NCBI GenBank assembly: GCA_038093975.1 | Contig: JBBPTG010000039.1 | Span: 62,001-126,000 of the forward strand | Source of the DNA: Chalciporus piperatus | Taxonomy: Eukaryota; Basidiomycota; Agaricomycetes; Boletales; Boletaceae | Direction of reading: 5' to 3' | DNA length: 64,000 nucleotides | Part shown: in pieces, positions 47,726 through 59,670 of the stretch | Layout: each line of letters opens with the position of its first letter | How positions within the stretch are numbered: position 1 is the stretch's first letter | Notes under the pieces: model-generated | Told to the model about the DNA's origin: nothing | Seen by the model: only the letters and a program-made list of their open reading frames with translations | Database searches by the model: none | Program-made: the position numbers and the translations under genes

Positions 47726-49252
47726 ATGCATCCCTCCGATCCACTAGATACCCCTCCTTCCCCCTCAGAATGCGACAGCTGGAGTCAACCACCAAGTAAA
47801 GCACCCAGTCGTGCTCAAAGCATGTCTGCAGGTGTATCAGGCGGCAAATTACAAGATCCAATAAAGCACCTCGAAGCCTCGCCACAACCCCGCTCGAGAG
47901 CCCACTCCAACGCTCAATCAGACGGTGGTCATAAATTCCACCTCAAAGACCTTATCTCTTCTGCTCCAAAACTATCTCGCAAATCTTCAGCGAGGTCGAC
48001 TGGAAGCAGCAGGAAATCAGACTCGGATGGTGAACGGAGATCCGTCGGGGGGGATAGCTCTGTCTCTCTCACCCAAAAGTATGGTGTCTGTCAAAAGGTC
48101 GCAATCGGAAAGGGCGCTACCTCGGTCGTAAAACTTGCTCACAAATGGGATAGAACAGAAGAGAAGCTATATGCTGTCAAGGTACGTTCTTCCATCATCC
48201 ATGTTCTAGGGTTATCACAAACGCTCCTTTCAAAGGAATTCCGCAAACGACGAAAGAACGAATCGGAAAAGGAATACGTCAAGAAACTCACAGCCGAATT
48301 TTGTATATCCTCTACCTTGCACCATGTCAACATCGTCGAAACGGTCGATCTCGTCCAGGACGAGAGCCAACATTGGTGTGAAGTCATGGAGTACTGTCCA
48401 GGTGGTGATCTCTACGCTGCCATCAAGAAGGGCGGCATGGTCCCAAGCGAGGTCGAATGCTGTTTCAAACAAATCCTCTCTGGCATTTCCTATCTACATA
48501 GTCAAGGTGTCGCCCATCGTGACATAAAGCCGGAAAACATATTCTTCGACACGAAAGGTCATCTCAAGGTTGGTCTCAGAACAATGCTCCCGCTCTCATT
48601 TTCACACATGCCTAGATCGGCGACTACGGTGCCTCGACCGTCTACCGTCTCCCTTGGGAGTCGACGGTCCACATGTCCACCGGGTTGTGCGGTAGTGAGC
48701 CGTACATCGCGCCTGAACAATTCTTCGGCAAACGTAAGCAGCGTGCTGCATTGCTCTCTCACTTCCGAGTGGTAGCCTAATTACGGCTCCGTTCTCTCTC
48801 TCTCTTGGATAGCCTATGATGCCCGTCTCGTCGACATCTGGGCTTGCGGGATCGTGTACTACTGTCTCCACTTCCAGGAAATGCCCTGGCGCGTCGCTCA
48901 AATGTCCGACTCGCTCTATGCTGCCTACGCAAATGCGTGCACTACCTCTGCCAAGGACAGAGAGAAAGAGAAGGAACGAGAAAAGGAGAAGAAGAGCGAA
49001 CGGGAGCGGGATAAAGACAAGGATGTGGTGTACCCCCCAACGATCAACAACCTGAACCCACGCGCATGTCGGAGTCTGATCCGCAAGATGCTCGAGCCAG
49101 ACCCGACCTATCGGATACCTATTGAGGAGGTGATGGTTCACCCGTGGATACGAGGCATCGAGGTTTGTCATGCAGTGGCGAAGCCGACGCACGTCCATTC
49201 GTTTGCGATGCAGCAGGCACAGGCACTGTTGAACAATTCGTATGTTTCGTGA
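47726..49252 (+). CDS. Hal4/Npr1-type serine/threonine protein kinase
   Basis: A Ser-rich N-terminal region of about 110 residues (SRKSSARSTGSSRKSDSD) precedes the kinase domain. The Gly-rich loop is KVAIGKGATSVVKLA, the lysine is in LYAVK, the catalytic loop is HRDIKPENIFF, the metal-binding motif is DYG (IGDYGASTVYRLPWE), then GSEPYIAPEQF and VDIWACGIVYYCLHFQEMPW. A Lys/Glu-rich insert (KDREKEKEREKEKKSERERD) splits the C-lobe before the final helices (SLIRKMLEPDPTYRIPIEEV). Introns at 48181-48234, about 48571-48617 and 48735-48813. Fungal kinases of this group (Hal4/Sat4, Hal5, Npr1, Ptk2) control plasma-membrane transporters. The DYG in place of DFG is unusual but may be active. Confidence 0.85.
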
Positions 49253-49703
49253 CGCATGTCCGTTGACGACGGACCTGGTTCGGTCTTTGTATGGTGGCGT
49301 GCTAGGTTTCGTGTGTGTGTGTGGAGGGGATAGTGTTGTTTGTGTGTTGTATTGTTCTTCCCCTTCCTTCCCCCTTGTTGTTCACGACTTGGTGCATGGA
49401 TACGTTAGAGACGTTCTCTTCGTTACATGTTTCGCATTGTGGGGGTTCGACCTGTTTGTACATGCCTGCTTATAGTAGTCACTGTATTACTCTGTGGTGT
49501 CAATATAACCGTGCATGTTGTTGTTTTTGGTTCCTGCTTCCAGATGTGAGCGATACCTTGGATCCTGGAGATGGTACTTAGGATACAAGTGCTGTCTATC
49601 ACGGCTATCCGCTTAGGCTAGCCTAGGAATTTGCCGTAAGTTGGTTTGGATTTGTGGATTTGGTGGCAGTGCCAATGTAGGTAACGTCTTCCATTGGTCT
49701 TCC
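49253..49703. other. Kinase 3' flank and promoter of the HNH gene
   Basis: T/G-rich 3' flank; no supported gene. Confidence 0.4.
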
Positions 49704-51000
49704 ATGTCTGAAGATTGCAAAGGAGGTCTCGGCGCTCGTGGTTCTGTCCCCGAAGATGAAGTTGCACACAATCTCCTTGAGCCCACTCGGAGACAACTTG
49801 AAAGTTCCTCTCAGGCGTGCACTCCGGAGTGTCGCAAGCAATCCGGCAGTGCTGCATCTAACCGTCAAAAAGTTGCTCTTGCACGTGAAGCGGACCCAAA
49901 TGGTGGAATTTGCCTTTTCACAAGACGCTCTGCAGCTGTTGAAGTCTGCCATTTAATCCCGACGGCGATCGACGACGACATAGTGAGTCGTGGCATTCCA
50001 TGGTGCAGTTCAATGCTAACATTCATCCTAGCTAACGAGGCTTGAACGCGCGTGGGGCTACGAGACGCTCAATGTAGACACGCGTTACAATCTGTTTTTC
50101 TGTGAGTGACGTCGAGGGCTCGTTTGAATGACCTCATTCCTTGCCCCACTAGTACGGTCGGACTGGCATATCATATTCGACCAAGGGGATCTTATGTTAA
50201 TTCCCCAGATGAGCGATCTCGAAATCATGGAAGCGATCACATTTGGGGACCCTGCTGGGGGCGACAGTCAAGCGACCATGAACACGGTTCGTAACCTTCC
50301 GACGAGTTCGAGAGCAGATGACAATATTTTTCTGTTGTAGGTTTGGAATGACCGAACATCATTCGAGTATCACCTATTGCCCATGGAGGATTTCAAAGAA
50401 CCGCTTTGTCGTTCCCTGGGTCCGGAAGGAGGTGCGACTCACGACATGCATTATCCTCCATTCCCCAATCTTGGCGTCCTCACCTCGCATGTTCGCCCGA
50501 ACTTTGTCGTCGTCGACACGGCGCAGAAGATTTATCCTTCGGACACTATGTATCTGAACGCGTTAGCGCGTCACTTTAGGAAGATAACACATGTCACCAA
50601 TACGGACGTTGGTGACAGGCTTACTTCGCTTGCTGCTTTGTACCTTCATTGGACGGGCGCAAAACACGTTCCCCTCGAGCGTCGCCCTTTCCCTGTTCGT
50701 TCGACTCGCGGCTCCTCCCCTCCACCATCGAACCGGGATCGCGACCTCCCCAAGTCCACCCGAGAAAATCAGGGAGATAGGCCCGACGGCCAGCAACAGA
50801 GCGGTTATACCCAACCACAGAATCCTAGCCCCGAGGACGCCCCCCACCAGGATGCGGAAGACCTGAACAGCGAGGATGGAACCGCAATCAGGGAAGGCAC
50901 GTCTGATGATACAGCTTGGATCGAAGGGATTTCGGGTTGGGCAAAGGGATGCGCCGAGGCGGCATCCGAAGGCGGGTGGGAACATCGATTATTCTCGTGA
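49704..51000 (+). CDS. HNH-nuclease-domain protein (Agaricomycete type)
   Basis: Four exons. The start MSEDCKGGLGARGSVPEDE leads to the nuclease-like core: GGICLFTRRSAAVEVCHLIP, LTRLERAWGYETLNVDTRYN, then LFFLRSDWHIIFDQGDLMLI. This is the arrangement of the fungal HNH_2-like family (Cys-x2-Thr, CHLIP, NVDTRYNLxxL, H of DWH). The C-terminal half continues through SFEYHLLPMEDFKEPLCR and RPNFVVVDTAQK, then a long disordered Pro/Ser/Glu region ends at TGA 51000. Biological role of this expanded family is unknown; nuclease activity has not been shown. The first ATG in frame after the 3' flank of the kinase was chosen. Confidence 0.65.
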
Positions 51001-52056
51001 AGACCCGCTTTCCGTCCCTTCCCCAGAAATCTGGGGAGACGTCTCGTCCCTGCTTCAAAACCTGCCAAGGTGCCAGGTAAACTTTTTCGACATGGAGCAA
51101 TTTACCAGTAATGACTGGGTCATTTTCTGGGAATCCTCGCCTTTGTTCGGGGAGGGGAGGTAATTTTTGGAACATTTTTTCGGATGTCTTGCATTTTCAA
51201 AATCAGTCGGTCGTCATTTTGTGGATTATTCCTTTGTGCATGTATGTATGCCAATCGTCATCCCCAATGGTCTCATTCAAACCGCCTGCAAAGATCCCCT
51301 TGTAAACGCTAGCAGCGGGTAAGTTAACGGTCGTCTCTGAACAGTGATCATCCTCCGGTGTCTCCCTGCCGAATCACATTCGCGAGCGCAGCCTTGACCG
51401 GCATCTTGAACACACGTTGGCGTGGTCCTCCCCAAGTCCTCCCCTTGGTCAACATATATGCACTATCATCACGATCCCGTCCTGGTCCTGGTCTACTTTG
51501 AGCAATGCGACCTGTGCCTTTTTCTTTGGGACAATATCACGAGCGCAATGGGCTCGTTCGAAATCTCAGGGAGGTGAGTGTGAGTGTATATTCGAGCACT
51601 TTTTCAAAGCGATGATAGACGAAATCCCTGGTGGCAGACCTTCACTGGGGGGTAGCTCATGGCCTATTCCATGTGATGGGGGATATGGACTGGGCTCTTC
51701 GGTAATCAGAATATCACGGGGGAGTGAACCACCGAAGAAGTTGATGGTCGGAGGACGACGCGGAAATTGTGAGCTGTAAGGTGATATTACAGCTCACGAT
51801 TTCCGCGTCGTCCTCCGTCCGAGTAGTTCCCAGCTTCAGAAGAGTTTCGAGAAGTCGCTCAAGTGCAGTGCAGGATGGATCGTTGATCGGGGTTCGCCGT
51901 CGCGCGGAGAGAGTGAAACTAAAAGTGTGGTGGCCAAGACTGACAACAATCAGTGGTATTACCGAGACACCGTGGAAAACAGAAGAAGAAGAAGAAAGAT
52001 ATGTGGAGGTATAGATTACGAAGCTATCTAGTGATACACACAATCGTCGGCTCAGT
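51001..52056. other. Convergent intergenic region, with weak coding-like signal and a hairpin
   Basis: On the minus strand 51565-51348 reads DFERAHCARDIVPKKKAQVA and, past a possible intron, MPVKAALANVIRQGD. Just beyond, ASVYKGIFAGGLNETIGDDD is open in another frame. These could be decayed exons, but no start or family was found. A long hairpin lies at 51749-51817. Confidence 0.3.
51749..51817. repeat. 31-bp inverted repeat (hairpin) with 7-nt loop
   Basis: The arms CGGAGGACGACGCGGAAATT... and its complement pair over 31 bp with one mismatch, separated by GGTGATA. The stem is placed between convergent genes. Confidence 0.85.
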
Positions 52057-53708
52057 TCATGCACCGTCATTTCCTGATCCAAGACACATGTCAGCGATGG
52101 TGAGCAAGAGATGCGCGGGAAAGTGACATCGTGCTCACCGCTTTCCTTTGTCCAGTCATCGTGTCGCTTGATATCCGCCTCCGTCACCGTCGGCCGCGTG
52201 TTGTCGAGACTCTTGATAAAGTCTGCGAGCTTGAGCTGTGGCTCGACGAGTTCGTCCGATTCGATCTCGGACCATGATTTCTCGACTGCGTCTGGGTCAC
52301 CAGGCGAGCATGGCGTCCATTTGACCTTGCCTGACCCGGACGGGGGAGGAACGGGTTTGAAGTGGGTAGCGGAAATGACTTTACGGACAGGTTGCATGAG
52401 AGCGTCTCGGACGACTATCGAAATATCTGAACCCGAGAATCTATGAAAACGTTGATTCAGTCACCCAGATCGAGATAGACACGCCAACTGCTACAGAGTG
52501 TGGTGTACTCACCCCTCGGTTCGTTCAGCGAGCGTGCGATAATCCCGTGTCTCGAGCTGACAAGGCGTCGAGCCAATGTGTATCTCGAACATGCGTTTGC
52601 GTGCCTCGAGACCTGGGAGTGGGATGTATATCCGCTTTTCGAAACGACGTTTAATGGCTGGGTCGAGTTGCCATGGGATGTTGGTTGCGCCGAGGACAAG
52701 GACGCCAGTGTCGTCGTGCCCAACACCGTTCATCTGGACGAGGAATTCGGTCTTGATGCGTCGCGAGCCCTCGGACTCGGACTCGTTACGAGTACCTGCG
52801 AGCGAGTCGACTTCGTCGATGAAGATGATCGCTGGTTTGTTCTCGCGGGCCATCTCAAAGAGGTTCTTGACGAGTCTGAGTATATCGCCGTCAGCGTGCA
52901 GCATAAGTGATGGTGGAGGGGATCACCCACCTTTCCGAGTCACCCTGCCACTTGCTCACCAGATCACTCGAACTGACGCTGAAGAAGGTGCTCTTTGCCT
53001 CTGTCGCGACTGCTTTGGCGAGATACGACTTTCCCGTTCCTGGAGGACCGTAGAGGAGGATGCCTCTCCATGGCGTGCGCTTGCCCGTGAAGAGATGGGG
53101 GAACTTGATCGGCAAGATGACAGCCTCTTTGAGAGACGCTTTCGCACCCTCGAGCCCAGCGACGTCGTCCCACTTGACATTTGGTTTCTCAGACAGAATC
53201 GCACCCGAGAGACCCGCTCGTAGCTTCTTAAGCTCTGGATCCTGGTCTTCATCCCCACCGGAGCCATCCTTGCCGCGACCGGCAACGGTACTGGAGGATC
53301 CGTTGGCACTGACGACTTTGCGCGATCGTTGTTCTTCCTGTCCTTGGATGTGTTGCTTGAGGGTTTCTGCGCGGGTGATGTACTCGTCGATCTTTGCACG
53401 GATGAGCAGCTTGGACTTTTCATTCTTCTCGTCTGGGTGGCATCGTCAGTTTCCGAGTCGGGTTGAGTGGCATGGAAGGAAACGAGAGCGAGTACACGAA
53501 CGAGTGTGGATACGAACATTTCAGAGCAAGCATGAAGTAATCGAGGGAGTTCATGTATTGCTTGTAGGACTCTGCATAGTTTTGCTTGACATCCTCGTCG
53601 ATGGCACGCTGGACAATTTCGATAGCTTTCTGACAGATCGGAATGAGATGGCTGGAATCAGCGTCAGTGGAATTCGCTGCTCACGTCCAGATTCGATTGA
53701 CTTGACAT
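52057..53708 (-). CDS. VPS4: Vacuolar protein sorting-associated protein 4 (ESCRT disassembly AAA ATPase)
   Basis: VPS4 remodels and recycles ESCRT-III filaments on endosomes. The first exon (MSSQSNLD) joins to [20 protein letters not shown], the MIT domain, through a 55-bp intron. Then come [20 protein letters not shown], Walker [21 protein letters not shown], pore-loop region [18 protein letters not shown], Walker [17 protein letters not shown], sensor [19 protein letters not shown], and the VPS4 C-terminal part [16 protein letters not shown]. The last exon gives SGNDGA then TGA at 52057-52059. About 430 residues, as expected. An unspliced reading would run beyond the true stop. Confidence 0.95.
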
Positions 53709-53829
53709 TTCGTTGAACGAGTCGAGGTCGTGGAACTGCGCAAACCAAACCGGCAAAGGGAGATATACAGTGTCACAGCCACAGCGTAGCGTAGTACCAC
53801 CACCAGGCAGCTCATCCTGGACGACGACG
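53709..53829. promoter_or_regulatory. 121-bp bidirectional promoter (VPS4 / Med9-like)
   Basis: The two start codons face away from each other with only 121 bp between them, so both genes must share this promoter region. No TATA box stands out. Confidence 0.5.
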
Positions 53830-54327
53830 ATGGAGACAGCGAACAGCGATGCGACGATACCAACGCAGCTCTTCTCAAACATCGTACCGAGCTTGATCAC
53901 AGTGTTGGAGAACACACAACGAGAGGATGGAACAGTCACCCCTCAGGCGAAGCAAGCGCTCTTGCAGGCGGTAAACGCTGCCTCCATACGCATCTTCGCC
54001 ATCGCTAAGAATTCACCCAGACCAACAACTTGAGGAATTCGTTGGCGCAGGCAAAAGAGTACGCTGGCGCACTCCCTGGTGGAGAACTCAACTTTCAGGA
54101 GCAAGATGAGCTCATCGTTATGCTCGAGAGATTGAGGGATCATAAACGGTAATGACTGGGGTCTGCAGAATGGGTTTCTCGTGGTTGATTGGAAAGGACG
54201 TCGCTACAGGCAGGAACTCGCGGGGTTCGCTCAGCAGGTGACGAACGTCGCAACCACTGCGTCTACCCAGGCATCGGACGTGAAGATGGAGGTCGACTCG
54301 ACAGCATCCACTCCCATCGGATCATGA
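53830..54327 (+). CDS. Med9-like Mediator subunit
   Basis: Three exons give about 130 residues: METANSDATIPTQLFSNIVP, SLITVLENTQREDGTV, PQAKQALLQATNNLRNSLAQ, AKEYAGALPGGELNFQEQDE, LIVMLERLRDHKRQELAGF and an Ala/Thr/Ser tail ending STPIGS. Two helical regions with a conserved Leu-Pro-Gly-Gly turn and a final coiled-coil (EEQDE..MLERLRD) resemble the Med9 subunit of the Mediator middle module. The acceptor for exon 2 is the CAG before ACCAACAACTTG, the only one that keeps the frame. Med9 is poorly conserved, so the call is tentative. Confidence 0.5.
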
Positions 54328-55066
54328 AACCCACCAAATGATCCAGCTCTTCCATTTCCCGGTGCTCCGCTCACATGAATTCACACCCTACATTCCTTGT
54401 AATTGCCGTCCACGGTTTAAAGTATGAATGCATCATTAATCCAGGAGCTCTACCACCAGATCTGCGCCGTGATGCGGCGTCCCTACAGGCTACAGGACAC
54501 GGAGATGGATCGAACCTGCTCAATTTGTGGCTCTTCTCTTGCTCTTGAAAGGCACTGCGGTACCACGGTGGTTGAGGGGGCGCATTGAGGGCGATTGGGC
54601 AACTCGTTACTTAAACTTGAACAGTGCGAACACAAGGTCTTCGACTCTTCGTACAGTTATCTTCAGGTCCTTGTTGGAATGTGCAAGCACTTCAGGTTAT
54701 GTAACAAACCAATTCCGCGGAGGCGGAGGATGTTGAATCTCCGAGAGAAGCAAGTAAGCAAGTTACATTCCGCGCGGGACTTACTTAGCATCCGATCGGA
54801 TCGAGAGTTGTACCTTACACGGCCTGTCTTCCATCTTGCGGTCTTGTAAGAGAAAAGTCGCGCGGAAACACTCTCCAACGAAGTCAAAACGAAACAACTT
54901 GAACACGTGAATTCATTCAAAAAATCATCAAAGAACATCAACTCATCACAAATTCCACGATACTCTCCATGTACCTGGATCCAAGTTCAGAAAACGTTCG
55001 TCTGCGAAATAAAATAAAACATGCAGTCAAAATCGTAATGATCAGGTAGCCCATCTCCGACAACAT
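54328..55066. other. Intergenic region between Med9-like gene and P-type ATPase
   Basis: Both genes converge here. Frames near 54527-54849 lack a domain; nothing supported. Confidence 0.35.
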
Positions 55067-58000
55067 CTACAACCAATCACCATCGAAAGCCCACAAATAG
55101 ACTACCTTGACGACCTGGATGACGATCGCGTAACCCACAATCATGGCGAGCAAAAAGGCATAGTACAGCGGTTCAGGGGGTGTCATTTGCAGAGCCGAGT
55201 TGATCTTGGGGATATAGGGAATGGCCATCAAGATGCCGGCCATTCCAAAGGTGACGAGGACTACGGACAAGGAGGCGCGAGATTGGATGAAGGGGATCTT
55301 GCTGGTTCGGAGGAAATGGATGATGAAGAGCTAGTTGGGAGATGGTTGTTAGATGACGATGTGGAACGGAGTGTGAGGAGCATCGTACCTGGGTCAAAGA
55401 TCCCTCGAGGAACCAGTTCGTCTGTGCAAGTGGGACGAGGGGAGAATCCAACGTTCGGATCCCGTAGTAGAACCTAACGACGAGATGGTCGGCATGAAAT
55501 GAACGTATGGAGGACACAAGGGGCCTACCAATTAATGACGAATGTGATGATGTCAAAGGGACTCGAGAATGGACCCAAGCAAACCATGAACCGAACGATG
55601 GATCGAGCACTCCATGCCTTGGGGTATTCAAGATACTCGGGATCAACATTGTCCCTAGTGTTGACGAGCTTAAGCTCGTCATCCATACCAAAAACAAAAT
55701 AGGGCACATACCATGGAATGACCCCCTGAGAGAAGTCATAGAGCAAGTTCTGGACAAGCAGCTGCAACGGAAGCATCGGCTGGTAAGGCAGCCATGCAGA
55801 AGCAACTGACAATGTCGCGTCAGTCATGTACCGAACGACCAATGTATAAAACGTACCCAAGACAGAGGAGACATTGCCAAAGTTCGACGAGCAAGCCATC
55901 TTGATGTACTTGAGAGTGTTCAAAAGCCTTTCCACCAGCGTCAGTATGATAGTTGGACAGCTCAGGATGAAAGAACATACGTGATTCTGCCTTCGACCAC
56001 ACCACGCGCGACAACACCAAGACTTTTCTCCAGAAGAATGACGTCCGCTGCTTCCTTGGCAATCTCCGTTCCAGAATCCACAGAAATACCAACGTCAGCA
56101 CCACGGATGGCCAATGCATCATTGACACCATCGCCTAGGAACGCAACGGCTCGTCCGTGACCACCAGCCCGCAGAGCTTTCACGACCTCGAGTTTCTGAT
56201 ACGGCGACAATTTAGCGAATATGATAGCACGCTCAATTGTCTCGATCAGTAGCTCGCGATCCTTGGCAAGTTCAGCGAGCTGAGGTCCAGTCACGATCAG
56301 GCTGGATTCCTCGACACATGAAGAAGCAGTCTCGGAGGCTGCTTCTACGTCTTTGGGGGACCTGTCACGGGATACTTGGGTGAGGTTGTTAGGATGGAAA
56401 AGTCCGAGATCACGGGCGACTTTGGCAGCGACAGCCGGGGCATCGCCAGTGAGAATGCGGACCTGCGAGGTGTAATCAATAATCAGTTTCCTAGACCGTA
56501 TATCTTCAACAAAAAGCGTTACCTGTACATGAAGACGGCCAAGTTCTTGGATGGCCTCAGCAGCGTCCGGCTTCAAGGGATCCAGCAGAGCAATAAATCC
56601 GACAAAAATGAAGTCTTCCTCGTCCTCGATAGAGATGCTGCGCATTTTGGAGGAAGCCCCGCGGCAGGCCACGGCGATCAACCGGAAGCCATCTTCATCG
56701 AGTCGCTTGGCGGAGTCAAGGATTTGAAGACGATCAGCCTCGGTCAACACAGAGGAAGAAGAGGCGTCGAATTTCAAGTCGGCGATAGACTGCATCGGCG
56801 TTTCATAGTTCCACGTAGCAATGCAACACTCGAGGACTTCCTCCACGGCACCCTTAGTAATGACGAGCGTCGCTCCTTCGTCCGCAGAGGGGCGGTGAGC
56901 GAGGATGGAGAGCATGCGACGCGTGGAATCGAATGGAACCTCGCCGAGCTTGGACCATCCCTCCTGAAGCACATCTCCAAGAGGGGACTTCTCGTTCTCG
57001 CTAACGTGGTCCAAGATAGCACGGTCAATGGGGCTGCGAGATCCTGACTGCAGCACTGAGTTGATGTAAGACAGCTTTGCTGGGAAGTCCGAGAGTTCGC
57101 CCCGGGCGTTGACCGATTTCGCAACACGGACGAGGTCAGCGGTCAACGTGCCAGTCTTGTCTGAGCACAGAACGCTGACTGCACCCAAGTTCTGGATGGC
57201 ATCGAAGCGCTTTACGATGACCTTTTGTCTGGCAATGCGAACGGCCGACAAAGCCAGGTTAGATGACTGTGAAATGTGAATGATCGATAGCGGGAGCAGA
57301 ACAGGATCGCACTTACGACAATCATCGGAAGCATCTCTGGTGTAATACCAACTGCGACTGCGATGGCGAACATGACAGCGCCTTTCCAATCCTTACTGAC
57401 AGCGCCTTGAACAATAAAGACGGCCGGAGCCATAACCTTTGATGATACGTGAGCATAAGTTGGCCGGAAAAGATAAATAGTCTTGAACTTACAGCCATGA
57501 AAGCCAAGAGGACATAGCTGACTTTCCTGATGCCCAGCTGGATGGCGTTCTCTGGCCGTTTCCTGTTGAGCTCCTCGGCAATAGCAGCCATGTATGTATC
57601 TTTTGCGGTAGAGACAACGATCGCGCGTCCATTTCCAGCTGCGACGGACGTTCCGGCCAAACAAACGTTATCATTGTCCAAGAGATGGAATGGCTCGGAC
57701 TCGTCCAGGGGAGTGCGACGGACGACCTTGTCAATTGGCAATATTTCTCCGGTGAGTGAAGCCTGGGTAATGGCCAAGGCTTCAGAAGATATGACAACAC
57801 AATCTCCGGGGAACACATCTCCACCTATATTCCAAAGCGTCATGTGGACAGGCATGTTGCGAGAAAAAGAGAACTTACTAGCGACAGCGACGACATCTCC
57901 AGGAACGATGTGCCTCAGGTCGATCTCAATCTCTTGAGGAACAGAGTTGACGCGACGAATCACGCGAACACGAGTCACGATCGACCGGACCAACTTGAGT

Positions 58001-58575
58001 GCTTGTACCATAGACTTCATCTCCTGCCAATACCTGCGATAGAGGGAAATATGTTTCAACACTTTGATTGGGAAAGCAAGAAGGACAAATACCTCAACGA
58101 ACTGGAAGCAAAAACCATGGCAATCATGACTACGAATGTTGGCACAGAGTCCGTCGCGATATTGATCACGGCAAGAATCACCAGGAGTATATTGAAGGGG
58201 TTCCAAAGAGCAGTCCACAGGATCGACAGTGCAGCCAGAGGGCGTTCGTTGACTGGTATGTTCAACCCATGAGTATTGAGGATCTCTGCCGCTGTTTCCT
58301 CCGATAATCCATCCGGATTCCATGTAGGCTCGAGCCTGGAGGAACATTCAGATACACGATAAAGCACGTATCCCGGATGCCTACCGGAAGATCTCAGAGA
58401 CAGGGGCACGCGCAAACCGAGCAAGTTTGGCGGTGAGCTCGGCCTCCTTTGTCTCTGTTGCAGACTTGGCTATGTCCGGGCCGTGCTTATCCGGATCCGT
58501 GACTGACCTGAAACGGGCAGGAATGAATCTCGACGCAAGGATGGTATCAAACGACTCGTTTAACGAGAATCGCAT
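55067..58575 (-). CDS. MgtA-type (P3B) magnesium-transporting P-type ATPase
   Basis: Start MRFSLNESFDTILASRFIPA, then a cytosolic head and NPFNILLVILAVINIATDSV. The actuator motif is ASLTGEILPIDK; TM4 is VAVGITPEMLPMIV; phosphorylation site CSDKTGTLTADLV; nucleotide-binding FDSTRRMLSILAHR and VITKGAVEEVLECC; hinge VRILTGDAPAVAAKVARDLG and FLGDGVNDALAIRGADVGIS; then C-terminal helices with PLQLLVQNLLYDFSQ. The ADVGISVDSGTEIAKEAADV and FGNVSS order matches the bacterial MgtA/MgtB group rather than fungal Ca2+ or H+ pumps. About 900 residues in some 12 exons. A TTG-led extension upstream is open but has no ATG. Substrate Mg2+ or Ni2+ is inferred from family. Confidence 0.88.
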
Positions 58576-59624
58576 GGCTGTTTCCGTTTGGGGCTTATAC
58601 AAATTTCAAGATCAACACGAGGTCGTCGGCCGGGTGTAACAAACGTTGCCAACACCTACCTTTGCGTTTCAAAGTTATGCGTTTATGGGTGGGTTACCTG
58701 AGGAGGCGAGCAGACTGCAAATTAACAGGTCAGACAGAAGACAGCCCATCACGACGCAGAGACACGAACGTAAGCGTAAGTACAAGCGTACAAAAATTCC
58801 CATCTGTTGGATAGTGGTCTGAGGAAATTGCCCACCCGTTCGTCGAGGTTATATAGCACTCTGAACAGTGTTTCACCTCCGATGCGGAAGATTTTACGAA
58901 ACGCGTCCATGCGGAAATAGTGCTGGGCAAAAATCGCGATTGGTTACCATCGAATTCTGAGACCCTGCCGTTGGGCTGTCAATCATTGGCTACAAAGGGT
59001 AACCACGAGGCATGCCATTCCATCGCCTGCCAATGACATATCCAATGGCATAATTAACTGTCGGTTTGTATGGCGGTCAGATGGCGGTGACAGGCGGTGA
59101 CCGCTCCATGTATGTAAGTGTATGTACCGCTTGAGACCAACTTGAGACAATCTGACAGACTGGGCTCGTGAAGTTGAGATCGGCGGGAGATTGGTCGACC
59201 AATCTCAACCGATCGATTACCACGACCGACCGAAGCGACCTTTTGACGGGTCAGATGTGACAGTGGAATTGTTGCGAAGACTGAAAGGTTAGGGCAAGGG
59301 GAGGCAAGGGGTAATCCCCTTCGTGAGTGGGAAGTTGCTCTGTGAGGGTGAGAGAGGAAAGGTCAGCACGTCACGTGATGATCTAAGAATGACCGGGAAA
59401 CGCAAGAGCGAGAAATCCGGCGATGGAGAAAATGCAGTCACGTCAGCGTCACGCGAATCTTGATCCTAGATTCGGTGGGTGTGTGGGGGAAGGCGGGTCT
59501 GTGGTGCCTATCGCTTGCGTTCGAGTTCGAGTTTGTGTCCATGGCACACTGTTGGGAGAGCCTGCCAGTGAGGTCCGAGTACTCCGAGAGGGAGACAGAC
59601 GATTGATAGCGAATGAATGATGCG
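58576..59624. other. Upstream region of the ATPase, no supported gene
   Basis: Repeated GTGACAGGCGGTGACCG-type short motifs occur near 59080-59110; otherwise no gene, RNA or element is visible. Confidence 0.35.
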
Positions 59625-59670
59625 AACACAAACGCACGCGCAACGAATACGTTGCGCGTGCGTTTGTGTT
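59625..59670. repeat. Perfect 21-bp inverted repeat with 4-nt loop
   Basis: AACACAAACGCACGCGCAAC(G) and its exact complement flank AATA. The stem has no mismatch. Confidence 0.9.

Noticed and set aside
51749..51817. Viral-type replication-origin hairpin (loop region reads TGATATTAC)
   Set aside because: Not the nonanucleotide TAATATTAC, the stem is far too long, and no replication-protein gene is nearby.
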